DNA of 64,000 nucleotides, taken from contig NC_089855.1 in the NCBI RefSeq assembly GCF_036373705.1, positions 35,147,219-35,211,218 of the forward strand. The letters are read 5' to 3'. This DNA comes from Amia ocellicauda. Lineage: Eukaryota > Chordata > Actinopteri > Amiiformes > Amiidae. This document shows positions 1 through 11,722 of this stretch, in pieces (within the stretch, counting starts at the first letter, position 1; each line of letters starts with the position of its first letter). The notes under the pieces were generated by a model. The model worked only from the letters and a program-made list of their open reading frames with translations. It ran no database searches and was not told the DNA's origin. The position numbers were made by a program, and so were the translations under genes.

Positions 1-706
1 TCACAAATTGTGTCTGTTCATTTACAGGGTGACCTTACTCTTAGGACGTGCCAATTAAGTGGACAGTTGAGGTCTAGGGAGGACAGATTGATGGTTGTCA
101 TCACAGGTGTCATCAAGGAGAAACAGTAGGCCTTCTATGTTATGAGATGGACATGCAAAACTTGCAACTTCAGGACATCAAAACGTTTAGAGCTCTTAAA
201 GCATTATAGATTGAAACATCTACACACCGGTCAAGGACAGTCAGTACCCTGCTTGTACTCAGATTGTCCTTGTTCATTTAAAGGTTGGGGTGCACTTCGC
301 ACACATCTGCCTAGAGATCATACACAAACTGAACAGTTAGGGCAAAAGTGCTAGCTTTTTCATTCCGCCATTAATATCTACAATGTTTAAAATGCCCTAT
401 ACATAATTTACCCTCCCTTCATTTTGTATCAGACTATATGGCCCAGTTCCTGATGTTGTGAATCTTTTGTCAATTCAGATCAAGGAGGAATTCAGGAGAA
501 TTACTACAATTTCCCTGGAGCAGAGCTTCACGTACAAACTTGATCACTACAAACCAAAACTTATTGCCCTGATGAAGGCCAAGGGAGGTGTCTTGGGGAC
601 CAAGCTGAGGCCATTCCTGGACAAACTGAGTCAGGTGTGTTTGTTCAAAATTGTGTTTGTTCACATTTTTTTGCAGGGAGATGGACCTATTGTCTCTCTC
701 ACTCTC

Positions 707-728
707 ACACACACACACACACACACAC
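707..728. repeat. (CA)n microsatellite
   Basis: Uninterrupted ACACAC run inside an intron of the zinc-finger gene. Confidence 0.9.
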
Positions 729-771
729 TGCCCCATGTCTACACATACAACACACATCCTCGCACTCACAC

Positions 772-1181
772 CTGGAGTCGCAAGTTCGAATCCAGGGCAT
801 GCTGAGTGACTCCAGCCAGGCTTCCTAGGCAACCAATTGGCCCGGTTGCTAGGGTGGGTAGAGTCACGTTGGGTTAACCTCTTCATGGTCGCTATAATGT
901 GGTTCTCGTTCTCAGTGGGGCGCATGGTGAGTTGTGCGTGGATGCCGTGGTGAATAGCGTGAGCCTCCACACGTGCTAGGTCTCCGCAGTAACGCGCTCA
1001 ATAAGCCACATGATAAGATGCGTAGATGCGTGGATTGACTGCCTCAGACATGGAGGCAACTGAGATTCATCCTCCACCACCCGGACTGAGGCAAGTCACT
1101 ATGCCTCCACGAGGACATAGAGTGCATTGGGAATTGGGCATTTCACATTGGGGAGAAAAATTGGATTTAAAAAAAAAAAGA
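772..1181 (+). mobile_element. tRNA-derived SINE, 5'-truncated
   Basis: The sequence AAGTTCGAATCC at 781-792 is a good RNA polymerase III B box of the tRNA type. It is followed by about 380 bp of GC-richer unique body ending in an A-rich tail (1166-1185). The body (GGTTGCTAGGGTGGGTAGAG and GGGAATTGGGCATTTC) matches a SINE common in fish genomes as I remember it. No clear A box is seen, so the head is probably truncated. Confidence 0.7.
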
Positions 1182-2739
1182 AAAATCCTTGCACTCGGTA
1201 GCTTCTATGTCCCTGCACGCTCCATATCTTTCCACACTTGGCTTTTGCTCCATGTGCTCAAATCACTGCTCCTTGCACATGTATGCTCTTGTGTTCTCAC
1301 TTGACAGTTCATTGTGTATGAATAATGGTTAAGTATTGACACAATATTAATCTGCTCACAGAACCAAAGCATTGAGATGAGACGTGATGCTATTATCCGC
1401 AGCCTCATATTGTACCTTGGCGAGAAAGAAGAGAAACTTTTTGAAGATTGCCTGGTAAAGCATGATTTTTTTTTTTAAATGACAGTTTAAAATTGTGTTA
1501 CCATTTAAAGTTCAAGTTAACCATAAAGTAAGAGAGGAAGGCAGACAAAGTGATGGACATATGGAACATATGGCCCAAATGGAACATTGAAAAATCCAAC
1601 AAAATGTTATAGCATCTAGAAGAACAAACTAAATGGATATTTGTCAATTATTCAAATTAAGTACAATTACAAAAATTAAACATGCTCTGGAGTTACAAAG
1701 CCATAGGGTTTCCTGGCAGTGTAAAGGCTTAGATTTATGGCTTATAGCAACAACAATCTGTGGAGTGCAGCCACCTTGCTCCTTGTTCTACAAATGTTTT
1801 ACTAATGCTGGCTCACTGTTAAATAGATTTGACTCAATTTAATGTAATCTGAACTACGTTTAACGATGGTCTATGTGTTCATTCTGCCCTGACTATGAAG
1901 TCACTTTGAATGATTCAAGCAATTCTATTTTTATTTGTTTCTCAATAGAATTGTCTTAATTTTTTGTAATTGTATGCAGGAGGACAGCTGCAGTGACACC
2001 ATTCAACTTGTTCTCAAGATCCTAGTCGTCCATGGAGCTGATGGAGAGAATCCAGTTGATGTATTCATCCTACTTGAAGGCAAGGAGATATTGCCAGGAT
2101 GCTGCAGTACTGCTAAACCTTGCATGCTGCTTATGGGTCAACCTCACATACCCCCTAACACTGAATGGGATTAAGCTGTCCCCAAAAATACAAGTTTTAA
2201 AATTGAAGTTGCTGCTTTCACCATGGCAAGTACTGTACAATCTGGGCTGCTGGTACACCCCAACTCAGTTTTCCATCTTGCAAATGACTGAAACAACAAC
2301 CTGCAAAGACACTGTTAGCTCCATTGGACCCTCTGCTCACATGGGTGAGGTGGGTGAGGTTCTGATATGGATTTGAAAAAGCAATTGGTTGTTAATGTTG
2401 CTAATTCTAAAAATATTGCTTTTTAGAATTTTGGTTATGTTAATACTACCTAGCTCTGTCAAATTAAAACCTCATCTCCTGATGTTTTTTATATGTTATA
2501 TATTTCTATATTTTATGCCTCCTGGGGTCAAAACAAAAAACTTTTTGAAAGACAGTGTATATTGTAGGATAAAATAATTAGCACATATATTTTTACTTTG
2601 TTTTTGATAAATTCATGTTGGTTAATGGAGATTGGATTGTTTTATAGGTCATGTGAATGTGACTGATTCGTTGTTTAATGTTGACAAAATAAACTGTTTA
2701 ATTGTAATGTATTTTAGTTGTGTGATTTGTGATAAAAGT

Positions 2740-3200
2740 ATATTAAATGCATAGAGGAAATTATTACATTAATTTGGTAACATTTCTCTAAAGAAAATTT
2801 GCAACATTTACATATTAGTGAGTAATATAACTTTATATAACTAAGTAATTGAAAATGTCAAACAGAAAAAATATAATAAAATCTACTTATTTACTTCATT
2901 AAGATTTAAGATTTACTTAATCAATGTTAATATTAAGATTTACTTAATATTTTGATGACAGCGACATTCCTGTCTCTGAAAAAATGTAATTGACTTTACT
3001 TTATAACTTTATAACTTAAATATAATTAAGTAACATTTACTTAATATCTTCACGATTGTTAAGTTTAGTAGTTAGTAGATTTTACTTGATACTGACAAAT
3101 GAGTTGTACTTGATATTATATCAGTAAAATTTACTTAAATATTACTAGTGCAAAATGTTACGAGGATTTATATTCTACAAGTTATTTTTTTCAGTGCAGG
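2740..3200. mobile_element. AT-rich MITE-like repeat with TTTACTTAAT motifs
   Basis: Repeated ACTTAAT/ATTAAGTAA words in both orientations across about 450 bp, ending in TTTTTTTCAGTG (near 3190). The same terminal word and ACTTAA-rich style recur at about 16750-16990, which suggests a shared non-autonomous DNA transposon family. Boundaries are approximate and no target duplication was identified. Confidence 0.35.
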
Positions 3201-3789
3201 CACACTGTAAACTCTAAAAAATTGGTTAAATCAGCAGTATCATGTGCATCTTCTTTTCCAAAATCATTCAAAGAAGTTTCAAGATATTTATTCATTTTAC
3301 AAAGGATACATTTTGTAAGTGTATAAATGCACAATACAAAAGTGCACTGCAAGTGTTATTAAGCAGTGTTGTTAGGTTGGATTCTGATACAGGCCAGGGA
3401 AAATGATTACTCTCTAAAAAAAATTTGGACAAGACTTTTGTATTATAAAAGTTTCATTTTATTGAGTGAATGTATTTCACATGAATTTATATATTTTTGC
3501 CTTATTTGGGCCAGCACCTCATGGGAGTGAAGACACTGTAGTGCATGGATGCTTTAAAGTTACATTCATATATATATGTGTTTATCTCACATTTAACTGG
3601 CAGAGCTCTGATGAAGATTTAACACCAATTTTATGCCTTTCTTACAGGAATAACCTGAATGTATAAGAATGCTTTCCATTTTCAAAAAGTATTAAACTCT
3701 GATATATAAAACAATTACAAAGAAAAATAAATGGCAACAATAGGCATTAAAATATAAATGTAAACCAAGCAAACAAAAACTAAACTTAC
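3201..3789. other. Spacer, nothing recognised
   Basis: AT-rich sequence with no supported exon on either strand. Short open frames here lack splice sites or family motifs. It lies 3' of the last visible exon of the minus-strand receptor gene, so it may be its intron. Confidence 0.5.
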
Positions 3790-3938
3790 CGATATGTATA
3801 TAAATTGAACCAAATGCTTTGCCGAATTTGGTTGATGCTTCACAGACATACATTCCATTTACATCAGGGCTTTGCTCCAATAACTCCAATCTGCTTCCAT
3901 CCACTCTAATTTTACTACTGGGAAATGTCTGGTTTATT
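3790..3938 (-). CDS. Nectin/PVR-like receptor, exon for second half of Ig domain 3
   Basis: A 149-bp exon on the minus strand: acceptor TTTCATAG at 3939-3946, donor GGTAAGT reading into 3789. It encodes INQTFPSSKIRVDGSRLELL... and then DVNGMYVCEASTKFGKAFGS, the classical D-x-G-x-Y-x-C of an Ig F strand followed by a G strand. It starts by completing a codon left open by the exon at 5153-5261 (AG + A = Arg) and ends in phase 1. Splitting the third Ig domain over two exons is known for nectin/PVR genes. The transmembrane exon that should follow in phase 1 was not found between 1 and 3789 on this strand. Confidence 0.8.
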
Positions 3939-4131
3939 CTATGAAATAATAAAAATGAAAACAACATTGCCATTATAAGATTTGATGATTAGGGCTCTGC
4001 ATTTTGCAAGATTATTTAAGTGTATTTGAATCAGTATATGAAAAGTCCTCTATATAGGCACATTTAATAACAGAACAGTGTATCTGGCTAACATAAATTT
4101 GTAGAATGAAAAGTATATTAAAGAAAGCCTC

Positions 4132-4320
4132 TTGATACTCGGTGACATGCTAGTAATGGGCTGTATAAAGGATGTCTGCTTGGAAATGTTGGGCGAGCCG
4201 GTAGCAAAGAAAGAGGCACAGAAGACACTCTCAAATTACGCTATAGCTCAATTAATTCACAATCCTGCTGAAGATATGGAAGATCAGCTCATAGAACAGA
4301 TTACATTATTCTGATGGTGT
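4132..4320 (+). pseudogene. hAT/ZBED-type transposase fragment
   Basis: The translation contains IKDVCLEMLGEPVAKK followed by an L-S-N-x-x-I segment and DMEDQLIEQI. This is the arrangement seen near the start of the catalytic region of ZBED5-like/hAT transposases as I recall them. Only about 60 residues remain, with no terminal repeats around them, so it is a relic inside an intron of the receptor gene on the other strand. Confidence 0.5.
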
Positions 4321-4539
4321 ATGTGTGATGGTGTTCAAGTTTTGTGTAGGCTTATCTTCTGATAGTGCTGAAATCACGAAAACGAATACTCAGAAGTTCT
4401 GAGTCTGTTGACAAAATTGATGACGAAAATGAAAACAAAACATTAACCCTCACACCCCCAAGCCCCGGTCAAGAAATCATAAGCATCCCGTCCCCTAGGC
4501 GACAATCTGTATCCATCAGCAGAATTCCCCGTCTCAGTC

Positions 4540-4780
4540 GAGAATTCGTCAGCTTTAACCAAACTAAAACTGAATTAAATGTATGCAGGTTTTCGATCAA
4601 TATGACAAAATTAAATAGCATGACTAAAATGTGATTGAAACTAATGTAATTTTAGTTTGAGTCCATTTTTAGTATACTAAAACTAAAGAAAGGTGCATGA
4701 CTAATATGTGACTATATCTCATAGACATTTAAGCGACCTGACCAAGACTACGACTAAATAAAAAACTGATGACTAAATTA
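4540..4780. repeat. ACTAAAACT/GACTAAAAT-rich repeat relic
   Basis: Multiple AACTAAAACT and ATGACTAAAATGTGA words in both orientations, typical of ends of non-autonomous hAT elements in fish. Boundaries and target duplication are not resolved. Confidence 0.35.
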
Positions 4781-5152
4781 ACATTGCATGTAAAGGTGAA
4801 CACTTTAAATTTGAGACTATTCCCGGCATTATGTGATACAATGGGGGCTGAACTCCTATTGCATGCTGATGTGCATTGGTTGTAGAGGGGCAAAGTCCTG
4901 TCAACAATTTGTGCTCTAAAATGAGCTTGCAGACTTTCTCCAGTACAAACAAACAAATCGGTTGGAACTATTTTGAAATGTGGACTGGATAGCCAAGTGT
5001 TTTTATTTTGACTGCTATCTTTGCTAGCATGGAAGTGTCGAGTGTCAAGAGATTGTTTTGATACTTTTCACAACTTGGTAGCAATCATCACCGCTGCAAG
5101 TTAAGAGTTTGAAGTCACATCTTTACTAAACATAATTAGTAAACACCCGTAC

Positions 5153-5261
5153 CTGTGCCAGTGGTAGTCTGTTGGTGGAGGGTTGGCCTCAGTCTCACAG
5201 ATAAAGATTGTGCCCAGTGGGGAATGCTCTACATTTGTAATGTTCACCAACTGTGGAGGAT
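5153..5261 (-). CDS. Nectin/PVR-like receptor, exon for first half of Ig domain 3
   Basis: A 109-bp exon with acceptor CTGCAG and donor GTACGG. It encodes PPQLVNITNVEHSPLGTIFI, then C-E-T-E-A-N-P-P-P-T-D-Y-H-W-H: the B-strand Cys and C-strand Trp of an Ig C2-type domain with the N-P-P-P spacing typical of nectin domain 3. The exon opens with AT, completing the T left by the domain-2 exon to give Tyr (...SVH-Y-PPQL). It closes with AG, joined to A of the next exon. Both junctions are phase-perfect, so this exon can be assigned although it is too short and ATG-less to be found as an open frame. Confidence 0.8.
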
Positions 5262-5741
5262 CTGCAGGAATCAAAGAAAATAAAAGTAATCACTACACCA
5301 TAACTTACTTTAACTGGCACTTCCAAAGTACATTGAGATATCCTCAATACTTCTCATATGATGCAATGTCAAGTGTACAATGTGGTCCAGAAGGAGCTGT
5401 AATATATACACATAAGGCTTATGAACTGTGACTATTCTTCTTTTGGATTGTGATTTGGACCTGATATCTGCTTTGTCTTGTTTGTCATTTTGATTAGCCA
5501 TTCATGTTTAGAGAGGGATCTGTTTATACTGTGTAAGTAGGCTCAACCAGGATGTAGGGTTATGCTTTGTTTTTTTTATTTTGTTTACACAGTGTTCTGT
5601 CCAGGGTTTTGTGTAAGGTCCCTATCAAATTTAATTCCTGTTGTATGGCAGCTTGCCCTGAAAGGTAAACACTACCCTTCACTGTGTTAAACCATCAATA
5701 TGTTATGTATCGATAACATTTCTGTCAAAAAAACATACATA

Positions 5742-7150
5742 TTCCGTTGATCACTCCATCCTCCTCTCCTGCCTCACTGACCTTGGGACTGCTCTCACCT
5801 GGTTCTCCTCCTACCTCAGCGACCGCTCCTACCAAATGACATGGCGAGGCTCCTCATCCACCCCACAACCTCTCCTCACAGGTGTTCCCCAAGGGTCCGT
5901 CCTGGGCCCACTCCTGTTCTCTCTCTACACTCACTCCCTGGGCCCCCTCATCGCTTCCCATGGTTTCTCCTACCACTTCTACGCTGATGATGCCCAGATC
6001 TTCCTGTCTTTTCCCTCTTCTGACCCTCTCATCCCCTCACACATCTCTTCCTGCTTGTCTGCCATTTCCGCCTGGATGCACTTGCACCACCTCAAGCTGA
6101 ACCTCTCCAAATCAGATCTCTTTTTTCCCCCACTCTTCCTCACCTTCTGCTGACCTCCCCATCTCGATCCCCTTGGAATCCACCACACTCTCTCCTTCTT
6201 CTTCCGCTAAAAATCTAGGAGTCACCCTCGATCCTGCGCTCTCCTACTCCCAGCACATCACCATGCTGACGCGCACCTGCAGATTCTTCCTGAGCAACGT
6301 ACGCCGGATCCGTCCCTTCCTCACCAACTGCTCAACTCAGCTACTCGTCCAGTCACTGGTCCTCTCCCGCCTGGACTACTGCAACTCTCTCCTGGCCGAC
6401 CTGCCTGCATCCACTACCCGCCCACTCCAGCTCATCCAGAACTCTGCGACTCGTCTGGTATTCTCTCTGCCACGATTCGCACACGCTACTCCACTGCTCT
6501 GCTCCCTCCACTGGCTCCCGATAGCGGCATGCATTCAGTTCAAGACTTTGACCCTCACCTATCGCTGTCTTGACCACACTGCACCAAGCTACCTTCAGTC
6601 ACTCGTCTCTCCATACATCCCCTCCAGACCACTGCGCTCCTCCAGTGCCAGAAGACTAACTCTGCCTCCTCTCCACTCTCCTTCCTCCAGAGCCCGCTCC
6701 TTCTCATCCCTGGCCCCTAAGTGGTGGAACAACCTGCCCACCGAAGTCAAAACAGCAGAGTCCTTGACCTCATTCCGGCACTTACTCAAGACGCATCTCT
6801 TCCCACAGCACTTGTAATATTAGTCCTCTTTCCCTGCTAGATAGCACTTCAGCTTATTATGCTGCTCACGTTCTTGATTGTTTTCCTCCTTGCTCCCTTT
6901 CCCGTAGCCCTCGTCTGTAACCCTACATCTTGACAGCAATTAGCCTTCACCATCCGGGATGTAGGTAGTCTCTTACTGTACTTGTGTAATTTGTAAATTG
7001 GAATTTGTAAAATGTATTATTTTGAATTGCTATGTTTTAGCTAAGTTGAATTTGTAATGATTGATGCCTTGTACTTCTCTGTATTTTTGCACTTATGTTG
7101 TAAGTCGCCCTGGATAAGGGCGTCTGCCAAGAAATAAAAACAAAAAATAA
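5742..7150 (+). mobile_element. 5'-truncated L2-clade LINE
   Basis: Contains the C-terminal part of a non-LTR reverse transcriptase: [20 protein letters not shown], the catalytic FYADDAQIF box (around 5973-5999), then after a frame break the thumb/C-terminal block (LDYCNSLLADLP, LHWLPIAACIQFKTLTLTYR, SFSSLAPKWWNNLPTEVKTA). The 3' end GTAAGTCGCCCTGGATAAGG at about 7101 plus an A-rich tail is the L2-type 3' end. It is truncated upstream, starting within the RT domain, as is usual after target-primed reverse transcription. It is closely related to the longer copy at 59.6-62.8 kb and lies in a receptor intron in the opposite orientation. Confidence 0.85.
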
Positions 7151-7674
7151 TAATAATATACTTTAAAATACACTTCCTAATTTTTAAATGTACTTATATG
7201 GGAAAATAATGAAATACTTAATATTAATATTATATTAATAAATAAACAGATGAAGAACCTAAAAGCAAAAAAACAACTAAATATGTTTAAATATATAGAT
7301 AATGAAAATCTTACACAATGCAGAATACATTATATATACATTAACACATTACTCAAACATACTACACCTGTACTACAGTACTTCACACAATAAACATGAT
7401 CTCCTGAGTCAGGATTTAAGCATTAAGTGGCAATAAAGGCTTGATGCATTACGGATGTATTTCTAAATAAAAGAGTTGTGGGGGTCTGGAAGTAAATAAC
7501 CAATTACACACAAACCTGACTCTGTGATCCTTTAAATAACATGTTGGTGAAATCCAGAGATAGGAGAAAACAAAGAGCAAGTAAAGCCAAATTGCCTGCT
7601 CTTTTTTCAATTCCCCCATGTTGTAATTGTAGAGCTTGTGTCTGCCTTTAAAACAGAAGACATGCAGTACTCAC

Positions 7675-7983
7675 AATGTACACTTAATCTCTGGGAGATG
7701 TTTTTGGCCTGTGTCAGGGATGGGTGATTCACAATGCATCGTACTTCTTTTTGTTGCATGGACTTGGTTGGAATTGCTCGCAGTTCACTCCTGATAGTGA
7801 TTGTGTTATTTGCATTAACAGTACTGTTTGTCACAACTTTAAACAATATCATAAAATCCTCTCCATATTCCCATGATACATCAGCGTCTGGTTTTCCATT
7901 GGCTGCAATACAGGTGGCCAGAGTTCTTTCCTCACAGCCAACTTCCGGTGTATCTTCAGTGGTCACTGTGACTATAGGGGGAG
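7675..7983 (-). CDS. Nectin/PVR-like receptor, Ig domain 2 exon
   Basis: A 309-bp exon, acceptor TTTACTGGTAG, donor GTGAGT. It begins with CT, which completes the G left by the V exon (Ala-Pro-Pro-Ile-Val), and ends with T in phase 1. It encodes TLATCIAANGKPDADVSWEY, then SELRAIPTKSMQQKEVRCIV and ending LSVH. The B-strand C-x-x-A-N-G-K-P, the W of V-S-W-E and the C-I-V-N of the F strand are those of the second (C1-like) Ig domain of nectins. Human nectins have the same A-N-G-K-P and A-C-I-V-N blocks, as far as I remember. The frame is intact, with several N-x-S/T glycosylation sites. Confidence 0.85.
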
Positions 7984-8406
7984 CTACCAGTAAAACAAGA
8001 AAACCCCATTACAAAATGCATAATTTCAAAGTATTTTGTATTTATTTATTTATATTATTTTATTTTAAAAATATTGTGCAGGAGAAATTGTATTCATATC
8101 TATCCTATCTTTTATTTACTTTTATCTACAATACATTGTATTAATTTAGTTTTACAAGTATAATTAAAGGTTTCAATGCTATTCACAAAATGTATTTAGG
8201 CAAAATATGTGAATGAAAACCAATTTGTTTATGCCTCGGTATTGTGTCTGATACACTATATGTATAAGTAGTTTATTGGCTTATTAAAATATTTAATTTG
8301 ATTACTATTTTAGAATCAGAGTTAGATGTCATGGGGAAAAGTGTGAATTCATTGATTGATTTTGACAAATGGCGACAGTCATGGCAATGGAATTAGTCCT
8401 AAATAT

Positions 8407-8903
8407 TGTAGCGACCTCAGGTTTCGAGGTCGGGAGTGAAATAAATGGGAAAATAAACGAAAAGATTTCAGACAAAACAGGCTTTATTGAACTCACAGGG
8501 AGGTACATCTACTTTCCCTCCAAGGCTGTTCTTCAGTCTTGGCTCCGGTGTTCTCTCTCTCATTCCCTACTACAACTGCCTCAGCGGCGCGTCCCCGCCC
8601 TCTTAAATACCCCCCCTCAGGTGACTCCCACCCGTCCAATCGCCGCTCTCCGGCTATACCACCCAGAGATGGGGGGAGCCACACAATCACAAATAACCCC
8701 CGAACATCCCTCCCTAGCCCAAAACAACAACACCCAACATGCAGGACACACACACACACACTCACACACACTAAAAAACAGGGTTCCCGAACTAACCCAC
8801 CCACCCATGATACACACTTTTACACACCCCATCTCCTTGACTGCCCTACTGGCACAGACACACACACACACTCGACCTACAGACACCCGCCAGGATCGCT
8901 ACA
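8407..8903 (-). mobile_element. Solo LTR of a retrotransposon
   Basis: About 497 bp bounded by the 8-bp inverted ends TGTAGCGA (8407-8414) and TCGCTACA (8896-8903), i.e. TG...CA, and flanked on both sides by ATAT (8403-8406 and 8904-8907), a 4-bp target duplication. Read on the minus strand it has a TATA box TATTTAAG (8602-8609) and, about 115 bp downstream, a poly(A) signal AATAAA (8483-8488), the U3-R-U5 order of an LTR. No internal region is present, so recombination has left one LTR. It contains (CA)n tracts. The superfamily is not determined; a 4-5 bp duplication fits Ty3-like elements or retroviruses. Confidence 0.75.
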
Positions 8904-8961
8904 ATATGTTTAATATTATATTTCATTGGCCTCCTTTTCTATTATGTAGGTGCTCATTTTC

Positions 8962-9355
8962 TGAAGTTGCTTGACCCTGTTCTGTCCTACTCAGCACATC
9001 TCCACGATGACACAATCTTGTCGATTCTTCCTAGGCATCATACACAGAATCTGTTCCTTCCTCACCATCTGCGCTCCAGATCCTGGTTATTTCCTGCCCT
9101 GGATTCTTACAACTCCCTCCTGGCTGGCCTGCTTGCATTTGCTACCTGCCGGCACAAGCTCATCCAGAATTTGTATGCTCATCTGGTGATCTCTCCCTCA
9201 ATTCAAATATGCTACTCCACTACTCAACTTCGTTCACTTTCTTGGCTCACAGTTCCAGTTCCAGTTCCAGTCTTGATCCAGTTCAAGACTTGGGTTCTTA
9301 CCTACCATTCTTTTGACCAGACTGTACCTAGCACCCTACTCGTTCAGGTTTATTT
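8962..9355 (+). mobile_element. Decayed L2 LINE fragment
   Basis: Translations in mixed frames give LDPVLSYSAHL, a T-Q-S-C-R-F-F-L-G segment and LIQFKTWVLTYHSFDQT. These correspond to LDPALSYSQHI, TCRFFLSN and IQFKTLTLTYRCLDHT of the L2 copies at 6.2 and 62 kb. Several frameshifts show it is older. Confidence 0.65.
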
Positions 9356-10028
9356 TCACTGTACAGTACAGTCTTTCTCAAAGCTCCCATTTTTTTTACA
9401 ACCTTATTCACATATTCAAGGTAATCTGATTACCCCTAAAACACCGAAGTACCCCCAACTGTGTCAATGTATATATAGAGATGGATAATCACACTTTTTT
9501 TGTGTATTTTGGCCTAGAGTCGCTTGACTAAGGGAATGAGGACCTGGCCATGTGGACATGGCCTCCAAACTAGATGAAAGGAGCAAAGGAGCTGCTGCAA
9601 AGGTGGTGTGTGGGGTGGAGGAGGGATGCCAAGAAATTAATTCCAAGAAAGCCTATGTGTTGCCAGATCCTTACGCTTGGAAGTCAGGCACAAAACTGGT
9701 TGGTGTATAAATTGGTTTATAAACTCCATTAATAATAGGAGAGTTGTTTCAGGAGGCCCTCGATTGTGATCGAACATTGAGAAGAGTTCAGTCACTGAGA
9801 TTAACAATTTCAATGACACTTCCCCAGGTATCAGGCATTAAAAGTTTTTTTTTTGTACGGTTTAATATCATTATTTAACGCTATCAGTAAAAAAGTTTAC
9901 TCACTGATCATCAATAAGACCATTACAAATAATAATCAATAATCAGAAAACCATGCTGTTAAGAATTATAATTTAGACACTGATGATAAACACACAAAAT
10001 ACTAAATTAGGCTCTTGATGATTCTTAC

Positions 10029-10370
10029 CGTTAACAGTAAGCCTAATGTTGTGCTTATATGGTCCACTGGGGAATACTGTGAAGATGCAGATGTAGGTGC
10101 CTTCATCTGAAAGCAATGGGTTGGGTATTGAAATTGATCCATCCAGTCTCATTACATTCCCTATAAACTCCACTCGTTTCCCAAAATCACCTACTGCATT
10201 AGGACCCGTGTCAGGATCAAACGTGAGAAAGTTCTCTGGTTCAGATGAGAGTCCTATTTTTCTCTGCCAAGATATCTGAGAAATGCTTTCTTCTGTGTCA
10301 ACTAACCGGCATGTTAAACTGGTATCTTCTCCCACTGTGGCTGTTACTCCACCATTTAGTACACTTATAC
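10029..10370 (-). CDS. Nectin/PVR-like receptor, V-type Ig domain 1 exon
   Basis: A 342-bp exon with acceptor TTCACAG, donor GTAAGA and phase 1 at both ends, the classical symmetric Ig exon. It encodes VLNGGVTATVGEDTSLTCRL, then ISQISWQRK, then DEGTYICIFTVFPSG, ending IRLTVN. Cys of L-T-C, Trp of I-S-W and Cys of Y-I-C form a complete V fold. The I-S-Q before the Trp strand and the F-P-x-G after the second Cys are two marks of the PVR/nectin/TIGIT/CD226 group as I remember it. Together with the 7675, 5153 and 3790 exons it gives a continuous three-Ig ectodomain. The signal-peptide exon (ending in phase 1) lies upstream and was not identified. Confidence 0.85.
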
Positions 10371-11675
10371 CTGTGAACACAAAATTAATTTGATGTTAAG
10401 GAAGGCTTAATTTTGAATATCTCTCTGTAAGTAAGATAGCTGCACATATTCAGAAAACTAAAGAACAAAATTAGATAAATTAATACCACTTCAAAGGGGA
10501 AATGTTAGCTTTGCACTCACTGTGAAATTGTGTGTTAATGTTCCCATGAATATTCAGATTCAGATCAGATTCTGTTCATCATTAAGTACAAAATAAAAAC
10601 ATACTTCTTACCTGAAGGCCCTACCCTTCAGTACATCTCCATATTAAATCAACATTAGAAGGTGGAGAAAAGACAAAGTGCTCTGCAACCATAGCAACCT
10701 GTCTTTTCACAGATAACAGAGATACTGCAGGTAAGCCACTCCATTACATTGGTGTAATTTTAGCTTATGGTGGGTTTTTTTCTTACCTCCATTTTTAAAC
10801 ATGAAGATCTCCTTAACCAATGTATAAATTTACATTTCATAATAATCAACACCTTTCCAGATATACAAATAGCATGCTGTCATGCTGTACTTGAAAAAAC
10901 ATTTCACATAATGACAGTTTCATGTGTTTTTCCATGATGGTAAAGACAGTGGCTGGAATTGAAATGCAGAAATGTGTTGGCATTCACTTGCAACCTCTAC
11001 TCACACCAGTTCTGCTCTCAGTAATGCATGGATACATTTTCAAAAACTGAATTATTCTGAGAAAGCCCAATATTTTCTTAACCCACAAATTTACTTTTTC
11101 TTTTGTGAGTGGTGCAGCCGAATGTATGACCATTGGTCCAATACTTGTGATGGCATTTCCAGGCAATTCCTGTAAGTTTTATAGCTATCTTTCAAAGGCA
11201 TTTGAATAAGACCTGGACCACAAGACCAAACTAAGACCAAACTATTTGGGAGACAAAAACAAGGGAATAAGGATACAATACCAATTGAAAAAATAACTTT
11301 ACCAAAGCCTGCTTTCCAAAGATGACAAATTGGACATTTTCCCAAATCCTGGAGTAGAATCAGTAATTTATGCCAAAGGAATGTCACATGATAAGCCCTT
11401 AACTGTTTTATAAATAGTTACCTAATCCAAGGCTAAATATAGCATACACTGATACCACAGATGCTCAACATCTCCCACTGTAAATATCACATTCTTTAGT
11501 GACAGTCAAAGCCTTGCTCAGAGATCTACAAAAATACGGTTTTGCAGCCATTTCTATCTTTCCCTAGGGAAACACATACAGTGATGTGTTGACCTAGCCC
11601 TGACCTAAAACATGAGAGAATTTCCCATGTTTTTTTAAAATATAAGGTTTGTTGTTATAGTTTGGTGGTGGCGGT

Positions 11676-11722
<47 letters not shown>

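Larger units (their letters stand above)
142..2264 (+). pseudogene. Spliced C2H2 zinc-finger / SAMD3-like family gene, C-terminus frameshifted
   Basis: Exon 1 (142-354) starts with ATG and encodes two C2H2-like fingers (CKTCNF...HYRLKH and CLYSDC...HLPRDH). Three further exons share phase 0 and canonical splice sites: 479-634 (IKEEFRRITTISLEQ...), 1362-1454 (NQSIEMRRDAIIRSLILYLG) and 1980 onward (EDSCSDTIQLVLKILVVHGA). This matches, from memory, the large fish family annotated as sterile alpha motif domain-containing protein 3-like, whose function is not established. After AKPCMLLMG (around 2138) the frame shifts: it ends at a stop at 2172-2174, while the expected C-terminal motif KLSPKIQVLKLKLL continues in another frame to about 2220. 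The gene is therefore probably broken. A short 3' exon I missed is the alternative. The 634-1361 intron carries a CA repeat and a SINE; the 1455-1979 intron is AT-rich with nothing else seen. Confidence 0.6.

Noticed and set aside
8369-8974. 201-codon open frame on the plus strand across the solo LTR
   Set aside because: Runs through LTR and CA repeats with no protein-like character; the LTR is oriented on the other strand.
10614-10720. Candidate leader exon for the nectin-like gene before a strong CAG-GTAAG donor (minus strand)
   Set aside because: An in-frame stop and absence of a hydrophobic signal peptide in the phase-1 frame; at most a non-coding exon.
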